From contig JAHHSA010000013.1 of the NCBI GenBank assembly GCA_020025475.1, positions 1-36,087 on the forward strand: 36,087 nt of DNA, read 5' to 3'. This document shows positions 15,803 to 23,596 of this stretch, in pieces; the first letter of the stretch is position 1; each line of letters begins with the position of its first letter. Made by a program: the position numbers and the translations under genes. A model generated the notes under the pieces. The model saw nothing but the letters and a program-made list of their open reading frames with translations, was not told the origin of the DNA and did not search any database. The DNA comes from Oscillibacter sp. GTDB lineage: Bacteria; Bacillota; Clostridia; Oscillospirales; Oscillospiraceae.

Positions 15803-16819
15803 ATGAAGAAACTGTTTGTTCTGCTGCTGACCCTTACCCTGCTCCTGACCGGCTGCGGTGCCCAGAATGGCACTCCCGCCAACGAAGACGCCCCGGAAAA
15901 GCCGGAAAAGGAGGACCTGGAGACCATTGACGTGGTTCTGGACTGGTATCCCAATGCCGTCCACTCCTTCCTGTACCTGGCCAAGGAACATGGCTACTTC
16001 GCTGACGAGGGCCTGGACATCAACATTATCTATCCTTCCAACACCAGTGATCCTTTGACCATGCCCGCCGCCGGCAAGGCAGACATCGGCTTCTACTATC
16101 AGGAGGACACCATTATTGCCAAGGCCAACGAAAATGTGCCTGTGAAGGTGCTGGGCACCGTGGTGCAGGAGCCCATCACCATCATTTGCTCCACCGCTGA
16201 CAAAGGCATCCAGACAGCTGCCGATCTGGTGGGCAAAACCGTTGGCTACTCCGGCGGCCGGTTTGCCGAGGTGGCCATGAACACCGTCCTCTCCAGCGCC
16301 GGTGCCTCTCTGGATGATATTGAGTTCATCGATGTTGGCTTCGACCTGATGAGCGCCATGACCACCGGCAACGTGGATGCCACCTATGGCTGCTTCATCA
16401 ACCACGAGATCCCCGCCATGGAAGAGGGCGGCTTCGACATGAACGTCATCAAGGTCACAGACTACGGTGTGCCCAACTACTACAACATCATTCTGGTCAC
16501 TGGTGAAAAGCAGCTGGAGGAGCGCGGGGATGCCTATGCCCGCTTTCTGCGTGCCTGCGAAAAAGGCTTTGCCGACATGAAGGCCGACCCCGAGGCCGCA
16601 TTGCAGCTGCTGCTGGACAATCAGGATCAGGAAAACTTCCCCCTCACGGAGTCTGTGGAGCGCAAGAGTTTTGAGGTTTTGCTGCCCATGATGGAAAAGC
16701 AGGGCGTTCCCTTCCTGAGCCAGGACCCCGCCGTCTGGCAGAAAAACATTGAGTGGCTGAAGGAATCCGGCATGATCTCCACGACCTTCGACCCCGCCGA
16801 AATTCTGGTTGAGCGGTAA
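15803..16819 (+). CDS. thiY: Pyrimidine-precursor-binding lipoprotein (ThiY/THI5-like)
   Basis: A 338-residue lipoprotein with signal peptide and lipobox LTGC (Cys 18). The mature part is an NMT1/THI5-like binding domain: it opens with IDVVLDWYPNAVHSFLYLA and has the GYFADEGLDINI and DIGFYYQED segments of that family. Family members bind HMP or formylaminopyrimidine. ATG at 15803 (AAAGGA about 10 bases upstream) begins the signal peptide; an in-frame ATG at 15755, directly after the permease stop, would add 16 residues. Placed between permease and M20 hydrolase in the TPP-riboswitch operon. Family strong; exact ligand inferred. Confidence 0.9.
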   Translation: MKKLFVLLLTLTLLLTGCGAQNGTPANEDAPEKPEKEDLETIDVVLDWYPNAVHSFLYLAKEHGYFADEGLDINIIYPSNTSDPLTMPAAGKADIGFYYQEDTIIAKANENVPVKVLGTVVQEPITIICSTADKGIQTAADLVGKTVGYSGGRFAEVAMNTVLSSAGASLDDIEFIDVGFDLMSAMTTGNVDATYGCFINHEIPAMEEGGFDMNVIKVTDYGVPNYYNIILVTGEKQLEERGDAYARFLRACEKGFADMKADPEAALQLLLDNQDQENFPLTESVERKSFEVLLPMMEKQGVPFLSQDPAVWQKNIEWLKESGMISTTFDPAEILVER

Positions 16820-16831
16820 GGAGCGTCTCAG

Positions 16832-18022
16832 GTGGACATGAACAAAAAACGTGCCCTGGCAGAGCTGGCCCTGTCTGGTGCCGAACGCCTGCTGCCCCGG
16901 CAGCTGGACCTATTGCAGCACCTCTGTGCCCTGGACAGCGGGACCGGTAACGAGGCAGGAAACGATGCAGTGATTGACCATCTGCTGCCAGTGCTCGATG
17001 AGCTGGGAGCCAGCGTGGAGCGGGTGCGGGAGCCTGGATGCGGAACCCATCTCATTGCCCGCCTGCGCCCCCAGGGACAACCGTCCCGTGGCCGCGTGCT
17101 TCTGGCTGCACATCTGGACACCGTCTTTGCCTCCGGCTTCGCTGCGAAGCATCCCTTCCGGATTGAAGGGGACTGGGCCCATGGCCTGGGGGCCGGAGAC
17201 TGCAAGAGCGGTGTACTGATCGCCCTGTTCGGTGCGCTGCTGCTCAAGGAAACAGATGCACTCCCCCCCTGGGAGCTGACCTTTCTGTTCACCTGCGACG
17301 AAGAGATCGGATCCCCATCCGGAAGCCGAATCTATGCACAGGAATCCCGCAGCGCGGACTATGCCCTTGTCTTTGAAGGTGCCCGCAAATCCGGGGAGCT
17401 GACCCCCTTCATTACCTCCCGCAAGGGTGTCATTCTGGGCAGCATTGAGGTGACCGGCCGGGAAGCCCACGCTGGGAAAGACTATCTCAGCGGCCGCAGC
17501 GCCGTGCTGGAACTGGCGCACCAGATCGTCCGGCTCTACAGCTTCAACGACTATGAGCGGGGCATTTTCTTCAATGTTGCACCCATCTCCGGCGGACGGC
17601 CCAATGGGATCGTGGCCGGAGAGGCAAGGGGTGAATTCTGTTGTGCCGGTATCCCCACCAACGCCGATTTCCGATGGATTTCAGAGAAGCTGGATGCGAT
17701 GGCGCAGCAGGTAACTGTGGAGGGCTGCCGTGTACAGGTGCGCTACCATACCCTATTTCCAGCCATGGAGCCCTGTGAAGCCAACCATCGCGCCTATACT
17801 CTGGTGGAGGAACCCGCCCGTTTGCTGGGGCTCGCCCCGGTGGAGCAAGGAGATCCCGCGGCCACCGACGCCGCCTATCTCAGCACCTGCGGTGTTCCCA
17901 CGGTGGATGCCCTAGGTGCCCTGGCAGAAGGCATTCACACCACCGACGAGAAAGTCTCCATCTCCTCCATTCAACAGCGGACAGCGCTGTGCGCCCTGAC
18001 ACTGGGCCTGCTGCCCGCATAA
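16832..18022 (+). CDS. M20-family metallohydrolase, candidate formylaminopyrimidine deformylase (YlmB role)
   Basis: A 396-residue di-zinc hydrolase of the M20/ArgE/carboxypeptidase G2 family. All metal ligands are visible: H94 (AHLDT), D123 (GAGDCKSG), E158, E182 and H369 (GIHTTDEKV), with catalytic D96 and E157 (DEE) and the lid-domain H213 (EAHAG). GTG at 16832 is preferred over ATG 16838 because AAGGAG lies 8 bases upstream. It is the last gene of the TPP-riboswitch operon, 12 bases after the ThiY-type gene. In Bacillus, the M20-family enzyme YlmB deformylates imported formylaminopyrimidine before TenA acts, and this gene sits exactly where that step is needed. By sequence alone it would be called a glutamate carboxypeptidase-like peptidase. 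Role inferred. Confidence 0.88.
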   Translation: MDMNKKRALAELALSGAERLLPRQLDLLQHLCALDSGTGNEAGNDAVIDHLLPVLDELGASVERVREPGCGTHLIARLRPQGQPSRGRVLLAAHLDTVFASGFAAKHPFRIEGDWAHGLGAGDCKSGVLIALFGALLLKETDALPPWELTFLFTCDEEIGSPSGSRIYAQESRSADYALVFEGARKSGELTPFITSRKGVILGSIEVTGREAHAGKDYLSGRSAVLELAHQIVRLYSFNDYERGIFFNVAPISGGRPNGIVAGEARGEFCCAGIPTNADFRWISEKLDAMAQQVTVEGCRVQVRYHTLFPAMEPCEANHRAYTLVEEPARLLGLAPVEQGDPAATDAAYLSTCGVPTVDALGALAEGIHTTDEKVSISSIQQRTALCALTLGLLPA

Positions 18023-18033
18023 TTCCGCCGTCG

Positions 18034-18070
18034 ACACGGCCGGACAGTGTGTGCTGTCCGGCCGTGTTTT
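18034..18070 (+). terminator. Intrinsic terminator of the thiamin operon
   Basis: ACACGGCCGGACAG (18034-18047) pairs perfectly with 18054-18067 around TGTGTG, then TTTT. It lies 11 bases after the M20 gene stop. Confidence 0.93.
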
Positions 18071-18094
18071 CCGCATCTTGCCTGCATTCCTTTC

Positions 18095-18124
18095 TTGACA
18101 GCCTCTCCCCGCACCCGGTATCAT
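18095..18124 (+). promoter_or_regulatory. Sigma-A promoter of the decarboxylase gene
   Basis: TTGACA (18095-18100), 18-base spacer, TATCAT (18119-18124), 56 bases upstream of the ATG at 18181. Confidence 0.75.
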
Positions 18125-18180
18125 GGAGAAAATCACATTCTATCAAACTGATTCCCCTGTGAGAGAAAAAGGAGGTGCCC

Positions 18181-19614
18181 ATGTCGGACCGCCATATTCT
18201 GCAAAACCAACTGAACAACTATGTCTCCTCCGGCCCCTACCCCATGCATATGCCTGGTCACAAGCGCCGGATGGCCCCGGCGCCGGAACTGCCCGCCCGG
18301 TGGGACATGACAGAGGTCCCCGGCGTGGACGATCTCCACGAGGCGGAGGGCATTCTGAAAGACGCCATGGACCGCACTGCCCGTCTCCACGGCGCGGCTC
18401 AGACTTGGTATCTGGTGGGGGGCAGCACCTGCGGCCTGCTTGCTGGCATACGGGCTCTGGCCCCTATGGCGTCCACCATCATCGCCGCCCGGAACTGCCA
18501 CAAGGCGGTCTACCATGCCATTGAGCTGGGAAATCTCTCTGTCCGGTGGCTGACACCGCCGGTGGAGCCGGTGTTTGGTGTCTACGGCAGCATTTCCCCC
18601 GCAGCGGTAGCAGAGGCTCTGGCCTGTTGCCCGGAAGCCTCCTGCGTGGTGCTCACCAGCCCCACCTATGAGGGCGTGCTCTCCGACATTTCCGCCATTG
18701 CCTCGCTGTGCCATGAAAAAGGCGTGCCCCTGCTGGTGGATGAGGCCCACGGCGCCCACCTGGGTCTCTTCCCAAGCTGGCCGGACAGTGCCCTGCACCT
18801 GGGGGCAGACCTGGTGGTCCAGAGTGCACACAAGACCCTGCCCAGCCTGACGCAGACCGCCCTGCTGCACTTGGGCAGGGACAGTCTGGCAGACCCCCAG
18901 GAGGTAGAGCGGCAGTTGGATATCTTTGAGACCAGCTCCCCCAGCTATCCCCTGCTGGCCAGTCTGGATGGCTGCACCGGCATTCTGTCACATGACGGTG
19001 AGATTCTGTTCCGCCGGTGGCGTGAGATGCTCACCAGATTCCACCAAAAGACGGCATCCCTCCGTCACCTCCGGGTTCTCTGCCACGGCAGAGATCTTCT
19101 GGATAATCACCCCGCCTTTTTTGATTTTGACCCCGGCAAGCTGCCAATCTGCACCAACGCTACCCCGCTGACTGGAACCGCCCTTGCAGAGCGGCTGCGG
19201 AAGCATTATGGCTTTGAGACGGAGATGGCCTGTGGAGAAATTACCCTGGCCATGACCTCCCTGTGCGATGAAGCGGCAGCCCTGGACCGCTTCGCGGAGG
19301 CCCTGGTACAAATCGACGAAACCCTTGCCGATGTTCCTCTTCGCGCCGTGCCTCTGCTGCCCCCGCCGGGGGAGTCTGTCACCACCATTGCCAGAGCCGT
19401 ACTGCATCCGGCAGACTCCGTGCCCATGCATGAGTCGATCGGCCGGATCTCCGCCGAATACGTCTGGGCCTATCCCCCCGGCGTACCGCTGGTTGCCCCC
19501 GGCGAATGCATCACTCCAGCATTTCTCACAGCGATGGAGGCCCTGGCCCGCAGCGGTACACGCCTGCACCATTCCCGAAGCAGTACGCCCTGTAAAATGG
19601 TGGTTTTTGCTTGA
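18181..19614 (+). CDS. Orn/Lys/Arg decarboxylase-family PLP enzyme
   Basis: A 477-residue fold-type I PLP enzyme of the short clostridial/bacillar Orn/Lys/Arg decarboxylase group (SpeA/YaaO-like). It has PMHMPGHKR at 21-29, a typical start of this family, DEAHGAH with D187 (PLP ring N) and H190, and SAHKT with K218 as Schiff-base lysine. A C-terminal domain from about 380 ends with the family's YPPGVPLVAPGE block. These enzymes make agmatine, cadaverine or putrescine; the substrate cannot be fixed here. ATG at 18181 has GGAGG 5 bases upstream; GTG at 18175 overlaps that site and is rejected. Monocistronic with its own promoter, and its stop codon lies inside the -35 box of the SCIFF promoter. 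Confidence 0.9.
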   Translation: MSDRHILQNQLNNYVSSGPYPMHMPGHKRRMAPAPELPARWDMTEVPGVDDLHEAEGILKDAMDRTARLHGAAQTWYLVGGSTCGLLAGIRALAPMASTIIAARNCHKAVYHAIELGNLSVRWLTPPVEPVFGVYGSISPAAVAEALACCPEASCVVLTSPTYEGVLSDISAIASLCHEKGVPLLVDEAHGAHLGLFPSWPDSALHLGADLVVQSAHKTLPSLTQTALLHLGRDSLADPQEVERQLDIFETSSPSYPLLASLDGCTGILSHDGEILFRRWREMLTRFHQKTASLRHLRVLCHGRDLLDNHPAFFDFDPGKLPICTNATPLTGTALAERLRKHYGFETEMACGEITLAMTSLCDEAAALDRFAEALVQIDETLADVPLRAVPLLPPPGESVTTIARAVLHPADSVPMHESIGRISAEYVWAYPPGVPLVAPGECITPAFLTAMEALARSGTRLHHSRSSTPCKMVVFA

Positions 19615-19640
19615 CAATTCTACCGTTCAGCGTGTATGAT
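19611..19640 (+). promoter_or_regulatory. Strong sigma-A promoter of the SCIFF gene
   Basis: TTGACA (19611-19616), 18-base spacer, TATGAT (19635-19640). The -35 overlaps the decarboxylase stop TGA (19612-19614). The leader would be about 30 bases with AGGAGGG 7 bases before the ATG, predicting high expression. Confidence 0.85.
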
Positions 19641-19675
19641 AGATAGGAAATTTGAACGACGAGGAGGGTTTCATC

Positions 19676-19825
19676 ATGAAGCATATTCAGACTCTGAATA
19701 CCCGCGACATGGCTAAGAGCGTCATGAACGGCGGCTGCGGCGAGTGCCAGACTTCCTGCCAGAGCGCCTGCAAGACCAGCTGCGGCATTGCAAACCAGGC
19801 CTGCGAGAAGGCCAGCGAGAAATAA
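19676..19825 (+). CDS. scfA: SCIFF six-cysteine ranthipeptide precursor
   Basis: A 49-residue RiPP precursor. The N-terminal leader MKHIQTLNTRDMAKSVMNGG is followed by a core with six cysteines at 21, 24, 28, 32, 36 and 43, including the QTSCQSACKTSC block diagnostic of the SCIFF (six Cys in forty-five) family. SCIFF peptides are modified by a dedicated radical SAM/SPASM enzyme that joins Cys sulfur to carbon of another residue; they are classed as ranthipeptides. ATG at 19676 has AGGAGGG 7 bases upstream. The first Cys directly follows Gly-Gly (19-20), which looks like a double-glycine cleavage site. Own promoter upstream, hairpins downstream, maturase next. The biological role of the peptide is not settled. 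Confidence 0.97.
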   Translation: MKHIQTLNTRDMAKSVMNGGCGECQTSCQSACKTSCGIANQACEKASEK

Positions 19826-19838
19826 GATTTTTCGTTTA

Positions 19839-19866
19839 GCCGGAGCGCCCAGCGCTCCGGCGTTTT
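19839..19866 (+). terminator. Hairpin between SCIFF precursor and maturase
   Basis: GCCGGAGCGC (19839-19848) pairs with GCGCTCCGGC (19852-19861) around CCA, then GTTTTC. The short T-run suggests partial termination, giving more precursor than maturase mRNA. Confidence 0.8.
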
Positions 19867-19900
19867 CATGTTTCCACTCCCATTTTTCACCATACTTCAA

Positions 19901-19918
19901 GGGCAGACGCCCGTTTTT
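19901..19918 (+). terminator. Second small hairpin before the maturase gene
   Basis: GGGC-AGAC-GCCC followed by GTTTTT, 17 bases upstream of the maturase ATG. It is short, so it is a weak attenuator at most. Confidence 0.45.
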
Positions 19919-19934
19919 CTAGGAGATACATACT

Positions 19935-21395
19935 ATGATTCATCAGTACAAATTAAATGGCTATAATCTGGTGCTGGACGTCTACAGCGGCTCCGTCCAC
20001 GCCGTGGACGAGGTGGCATACGATGCCATCGCTCTGGTGGACCAGGGCAAGAGCGATGCCGAGATTGTGGACACCCTGCTCAAGCAGTATGCCGACCATC
20101 CCGAAGTCACCGCCGATGAGATCCGGGACTGTCTGGACGACATTGAGCAGCTGCGTCAGCAGGGCCGCCTCTTCACCCAGGACACTTACGCCGACAAGGC
20201 CTTCGACTTCAAGAACCGCAGTTCCGTGGTCAAGGCCCTCTGTCTCCACGTGGCCCACACCTGCAACCTGAATTGCAGCTACTGTTTCGCCGCTCAGGGC
20301 AAGTTTCACGGTGAGGCTGGCCTCATGAGCTTTGAGACCGGCAAACGCGCCCTGGACTTTCTGGTGGAGAACTCCGGCACCCGTCACAACCTGGAAGTGG
20401 ACTTCTTCGGCGGTGAGCCCCTTATGAACTTTGAGGTCTGCAAGCAGCTGGTGGCCTATGCCCGCAGTATCGAGAAAGAGCACAACAAGAACTTCCGCTT
20501 CACTCTGACCACCAATGGCATTGGCCTGACAGACGAGGTCATCGAGTGGGCCAACAAGGAGTGCTACAACGTGGTGTTGAGCCTGGACGGGCGCAAGGAG
20601 GTCAATGACCGCTTCCGCAAGGACATCAAAGGCACCGGCAGCTACGAGCGCATCGTGCCCAAGTTCCAGAAGCTGGTGAAGGCACGGGAGGGCCAGCCCG
20701 ACAAGACCTACTATATGCGCGGCACATTCACCCACTATAATCCCGACTTCACCAACGACATCTTCCACATGGCGGATGACCTGGGCTTTACCGAGCTCTC
20801 CATGGAGCCCGTAGTAGCTCCCTCCGATAGTCCCAGCGCCCTCACTGAAGAGGATTTCCCCGTCATCTGCGAGCAGTATGAGATTCTGGCCAAGGATATG
20901 CTGCGCCGGGAGAAGGAAGGCAAGCCCATCACCTTCTACCACTACATGATCGACCTGGAGCACGGCCCCTGCATCTACAAGCGCATTTCCGGCTGTGGCT
21001 CCGGCACGGAGTATATGGCTGTCACCCCCTGGGGCGACCTCTATCCCTGCCACCAGTTCGTGGGCGAGGAGAAGTACAAGCTGGGTGATGTGTGGAACGG
21101 CGTCACCAACACCGAGCTGCGGGATGAGTTCAAGCTGTGCAACGTCTACGCCCGTCCTGACTGCGCAGACTGCTGGGCACGTCTCTACTGCTCCGGCGGA
21201 TGCGCTGCCAACGCCATGCACGCCACCGGCGACATCCACGGCACCTATGAGTACGGCTGCCGCGTCTTCCGCAAGCGTATTGAGTGTGCGCTGATGATCA
21301 AGGCTGCTGAGGCTCTGGACCCCGAGCTGGCCAAAAACCGCAAGAATGCCCTGCTGGATCTGGAGGCCGACTGCTCTACCTGCGGCGGCTGCTGA
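19935..21395 (+). CDS. scfB: SCIFF peptide maturase, radical SAM/SPASM enzyme
   Basis: A 486-residue thioether-forming maturase. Residues about 1-85 look like the N-terminal peptide-recognition (RRE-type) domain. The radical SAM barrel starts with the cluster motif CNLNCSYC (C110, C114, C117). A C-terminal SPASM region is cysteine-rich (GPCIYKRISGCGSGTEY, YPCHQF, CNVYARPDCADCWARLYCSG) and binds auxiliary Fe-S clusters. The protein ends in C480, C483 and C486 (CSTCGGC), a tail also seen in SCIFF maturases. ATG at 19935 has AGGAG about 9 bases upstream. It modifies the 49-residue peptide encoded 109 bases upstream; the characterised relative is Clostridium thermocellum CteB acting on CteA. Confidence 0.96.
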   Translation: MIHQYKLNGYNLVLDVYSGSVHAVDEVAYDAIALVDQGKSDAEIVDTLLKQYADHPEVTADEIRDCLDDIEQLRQQGRLFTQDTYADKAFDFKNRSSVVKALCLHVAHTCNLNCSYCFAAQGKFHGEAGLMSFETGKRALDFLVENSGTRHNLEVDFFGGEPLMNFEVCKQLVAYARSIEKEHNKNFRFTLTTNGIGLTDEVIEWANKECYNVVLSLDGRKEVNDRFRKDIKGTGSYERIVPKFQKLVKAREGQPDKTYYMRGTFTHYNPDFTNDIFHMADDLGFTELSMEPVVAPSDSPSALTEEDFPVICEQYEILAKDMLRREKEGKPITFYHYMIDLEHGPCIYKRISGCGSGTEYMAVTPWGDLYPCHQFVGEEKYKLGDVWNGVTNTELRDEFKLCNVYARPDCADCWARLYCSGGCAANAMHATGDIHGTYEYGCRVFRKRIECALMIKAAEALDPELAKNRKNALLDLEADCSTCGGC

Positions 21396-21525
21396 TTCGC
21401 TGCACAAAAAACAGCTCCGGTCGGCTAGAGCTGCAAGACTGTAAATCTATCCAAATGTTCAAACAATCTGGAAGGCCCTGATTTGCGGGACGCCCCCTTT
21501 CTCTTCCCTATTGTTTCGAACCAAA

Positions 21526-21565
21526 ACAGAAAACGAGCCGCCCGAAAGGGTGGCTCGTTTTCTGT
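21526..21565. terminator. 18-bp hairpin with GAAA tetraloop
   Basis: ACAGAAAACGAGCC.CCC (21526-21543) pairs with 21548-21565 around GAAA, with one G-T wobble. It lies 131 bases after the maturase stop. The T-run is better in the minus direction (TTTT). It probably limits read-through between the SCIFF locus and the exporter genes. Confidence 0.65.
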
Positions 21566-21754
21566 ATGATATAGAGAAAGGAGAGGGAAAATGGTTTGGT
21601 TGGAAACAAACATTTCTGTTTGATGATGTCATCATACAGGCCCGGTTCCATAAAGTCAACGGCTGTCTGCCAAGCTTCACAGTTTATTTACAACCGGCCT
21701 CATTTCTGCTTGTTTTATTCACAATTCGTTCAAACTCTTCGTCTTTTCAGCCGA

Positions 21755-21783
21755 TTGACGCCTCAGAAGCAGAGTGTTATCAT
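21755..21783 (+). promoter_or_regulatory. Sigma-A promoter of the ABC exporter pair
   Basis: TTGACG (21755-21760), 17-base spacer, TATCAT (21778-21783), about 80 bases upstream of the first exporter ATG. Confidence 0.7.
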
Positions 21784-21862
21784 ATTTGTTATCGAATAAA
21801 AATCTGGCCCCGGACCGTCTTTTCTTGTACCTCTCCGGTGGTCTCCCACAGGAGGAATGTGC

Positions 21863-23596
21863 ATGTTAAAAAAACTCTGGCCATATGCCAGGCCCTACCG
21901 GGTCTGGATTGCAGCTGGCGTGGTATGTTCGGCGGCAGAGGCCGTCTTTGAACTTCTGATCCCCCTTCTGATGAGCGATATCGTCGATATCGGAATCAAA
22001 AACGGAGATCAGTCTTTTATTTTGCAAAAAGGCGGGCTGATGATGGCCATGGCCCTTGTTGCCCTGGCCTTTGGTCTTGGCAGTGCTCTCTGCTCCTCGG
22101 TGGCTGGTCTCAGCTTCGGCGCGGACCTGCGGCGGGCGGAGTATGAGCACATCCAGGAATTTGCCTTTTCCAACATCGAGCATTTTTCCACTGCCTCACT
22201 GGTGACCCGACTCACCAGCGATGTGAACATCGCGCAGATGACCCTGATGCAGGGTATGCGGCTGCTGGTCCGGGCACCGGTGATGCTGGTGTCTGCCCTG
22301 TTCCTCTCCCTGCGAATCAGCCTTCAGCTCAGCAGTGTCTTTCTGGTAGCGCTTCCTCTGCTGGCCGTGGTGGCCGGCACTGTTCTCTCCCGGGTTGGCC
22401 CGCTGTTCCGCCGCCTGCAGGAGAAGACTGACGCGCTGAATCTGGTGGTTCAGGAGGACCTGAGCGGCATCCGGGTGGTAAAGTCCTTCGTCCGGGAGGA
22501 GGGTGAGCAGCAAAAGTTTTTGGAGAGGAACGAGGCCCTGAAGTCCATCTCCCTGAAAAGCTTCGGCACCGTGGTGATGAATATGCCCCTGATGATGCTC
22601 ATTGTCTACGGCACTCTCATTGCCGCCCTGTGGTTTGGCGGCAACATGGTCTTTGCCGGAACCATGCAGGTTGGCAAGCTCACCACCTTTTTCACCTACA
22701 TCTCCCAGATCATGATGTCTCTTATGATGGTTTCCATGATCTTCATGATGGTGAGCCGCTGTACTGCCTGTGCCCGCCGCGTGCTGGAGGTCCTGGAGGA
22801 GACCCCCGCCATCCCCAATGGCGGCAGCCCCGACGTCCAGGTAGAGCATGGCAGCATTGACTTCGACCACGTTTACTTCCGCTACCATGCCCAGGACCCG
22901 GGCTGGGTCCTGCGGGATATTGATCTCCACATCCCTGCCGGGTCCACCGTGGGCATTCTGGGCGGCACCGGCAGCGGCAAAACCTCCCTGGTGTCCCTGA
23001 TTCCCCGGCTCTACGAGGCTGACCAGGGCACGATCTCTGTAGACGGGCGAAACGTCTCCGCCTACACCATGGAACACCTGCGTTCCGCCGTTTCAGTGGT
23101 CCTGCAGCAGAACACCCTCTTCTCCGGCACCATCCGGGACAACCTGCTCTGGGGCAATCCAGACGCCACAGAAAATGAGCTGTGGGCCGCCTGCCGGGCC
23201 GCCTGTGCTGAGGAATTTCTCCGCCAGATGCCCAACGGCCTGGACACAGACCTGGGGCAGGGCGGCACCAATGTATCCGGCGGCCAGAAACAGCGTCTGT
23301 GCATCGCCCGTGCCATTTTAAAGCAGCCCAAGGTGCTGATTCTTGACGACTCCACAAGTGCCGTGGACACTGCCACCGACGCCAATATCCGACAGGCCAT
23401 TGCCACGGAATTAAAGGGCGCCACCAAGCTCATTATCGCCCAACGGATCACCTCTCTCCGGGATGCAGACCTGATTGTGGTAATGGACGACGGTGCCATC
23501 ATCGCCCAGGGCACACACGAATCCCTGCTGGCCTCTTGCGATGTGTACCGGGAGACCTGGGAATCCCAGCAGGAAGGAGTGATTGCTCATGCCTAA
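21863..23596 (+). CDS. Heterodimeric ABC exporter subunit with degenerate ATP site
   Basis: A 577-residue half-transporter: six-helix ABC exporter membrane domain (about 10-305), then a nucleotide-binding domain with Walker A GGTGSGKT (367-374) and signature VSGGQ (471-475). The catalytic glutamate after Walker B is aspartate (LILDD, D496) and the switch histidine is glutamine (Q527 in IAQR). These are the marks of the degenerate-site partner in heterodimeric exporters such as TM287/288 and BmrC/D. ATG at 21863 is chosen because GGAGG lies 7 bases upstream; ATG 21857 sits against it. It overlaps the partner gene by 8 bases. No C39 peptidase domain. Substrate unknown: drug, lipid or the SCIFF product encoded just upstream are possibilities. 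Confidence 0.92.
   Translation: MLKKLWPYARPYRVWIAAGVVCSAAEAVFELLIPLLMSDIVDIGIKNGDQSFILQKGGLMMAMALVALAFGLGSALCSSVAGLSFGADLRRAEYEHIQEFAFSNIEHFSTASLVTRLTSDVNIAQMTLMQGMRLLVRAPVMLVSALFLSLRISLQLSSVFLVALPLLAVVAGTVLSRVGPLFRRLQEKTDALNLVVQEDLSGIRVVKSFVREEGEQQKFLERNEALKSISLKSFGTVVMNMPLMMLIVYGTLIAALWFGGNMVFAGTMQVGKLTTFFTYISQIMMSLMMVSMIFMMVSRCTACARRVLEVLEETPAIPNGGSPDVQVEHGSIDFDHVYFRYHAQDPGWVLRDIDLHIPAGSTVGILGGTGSGKTSLVSLIPRLYEADQGTISVDGRNVSAYTMEHLRSAVSVVLQQNTLFSGTIRDNLLWGNPDATENELWAACRAACAEEFLRQMPNGLDTDLGQGGTNVSGGQKQRLCIARAILKQPKVLILDDSTSAVDTATDANIRQAIATELKGATKLIIAQRITSLRDADLIVVMDDGAIIAQGTHESLLASCDVYRETWESQQEGVIAHA

Noticed and set aside
19953..21407. 484-residue open frame opposite the SCIFF maturase
   Set aside because: Shadow frame produced by high GC third positions; no recognisable domain, low-complexity composition, and the plus-strand gene is certain.
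21511..21951. 146-residue frame between maturase and exporter
   Set aside because: It begins in the hairpin, runs over the exporter promoter and start, and resembles no family.
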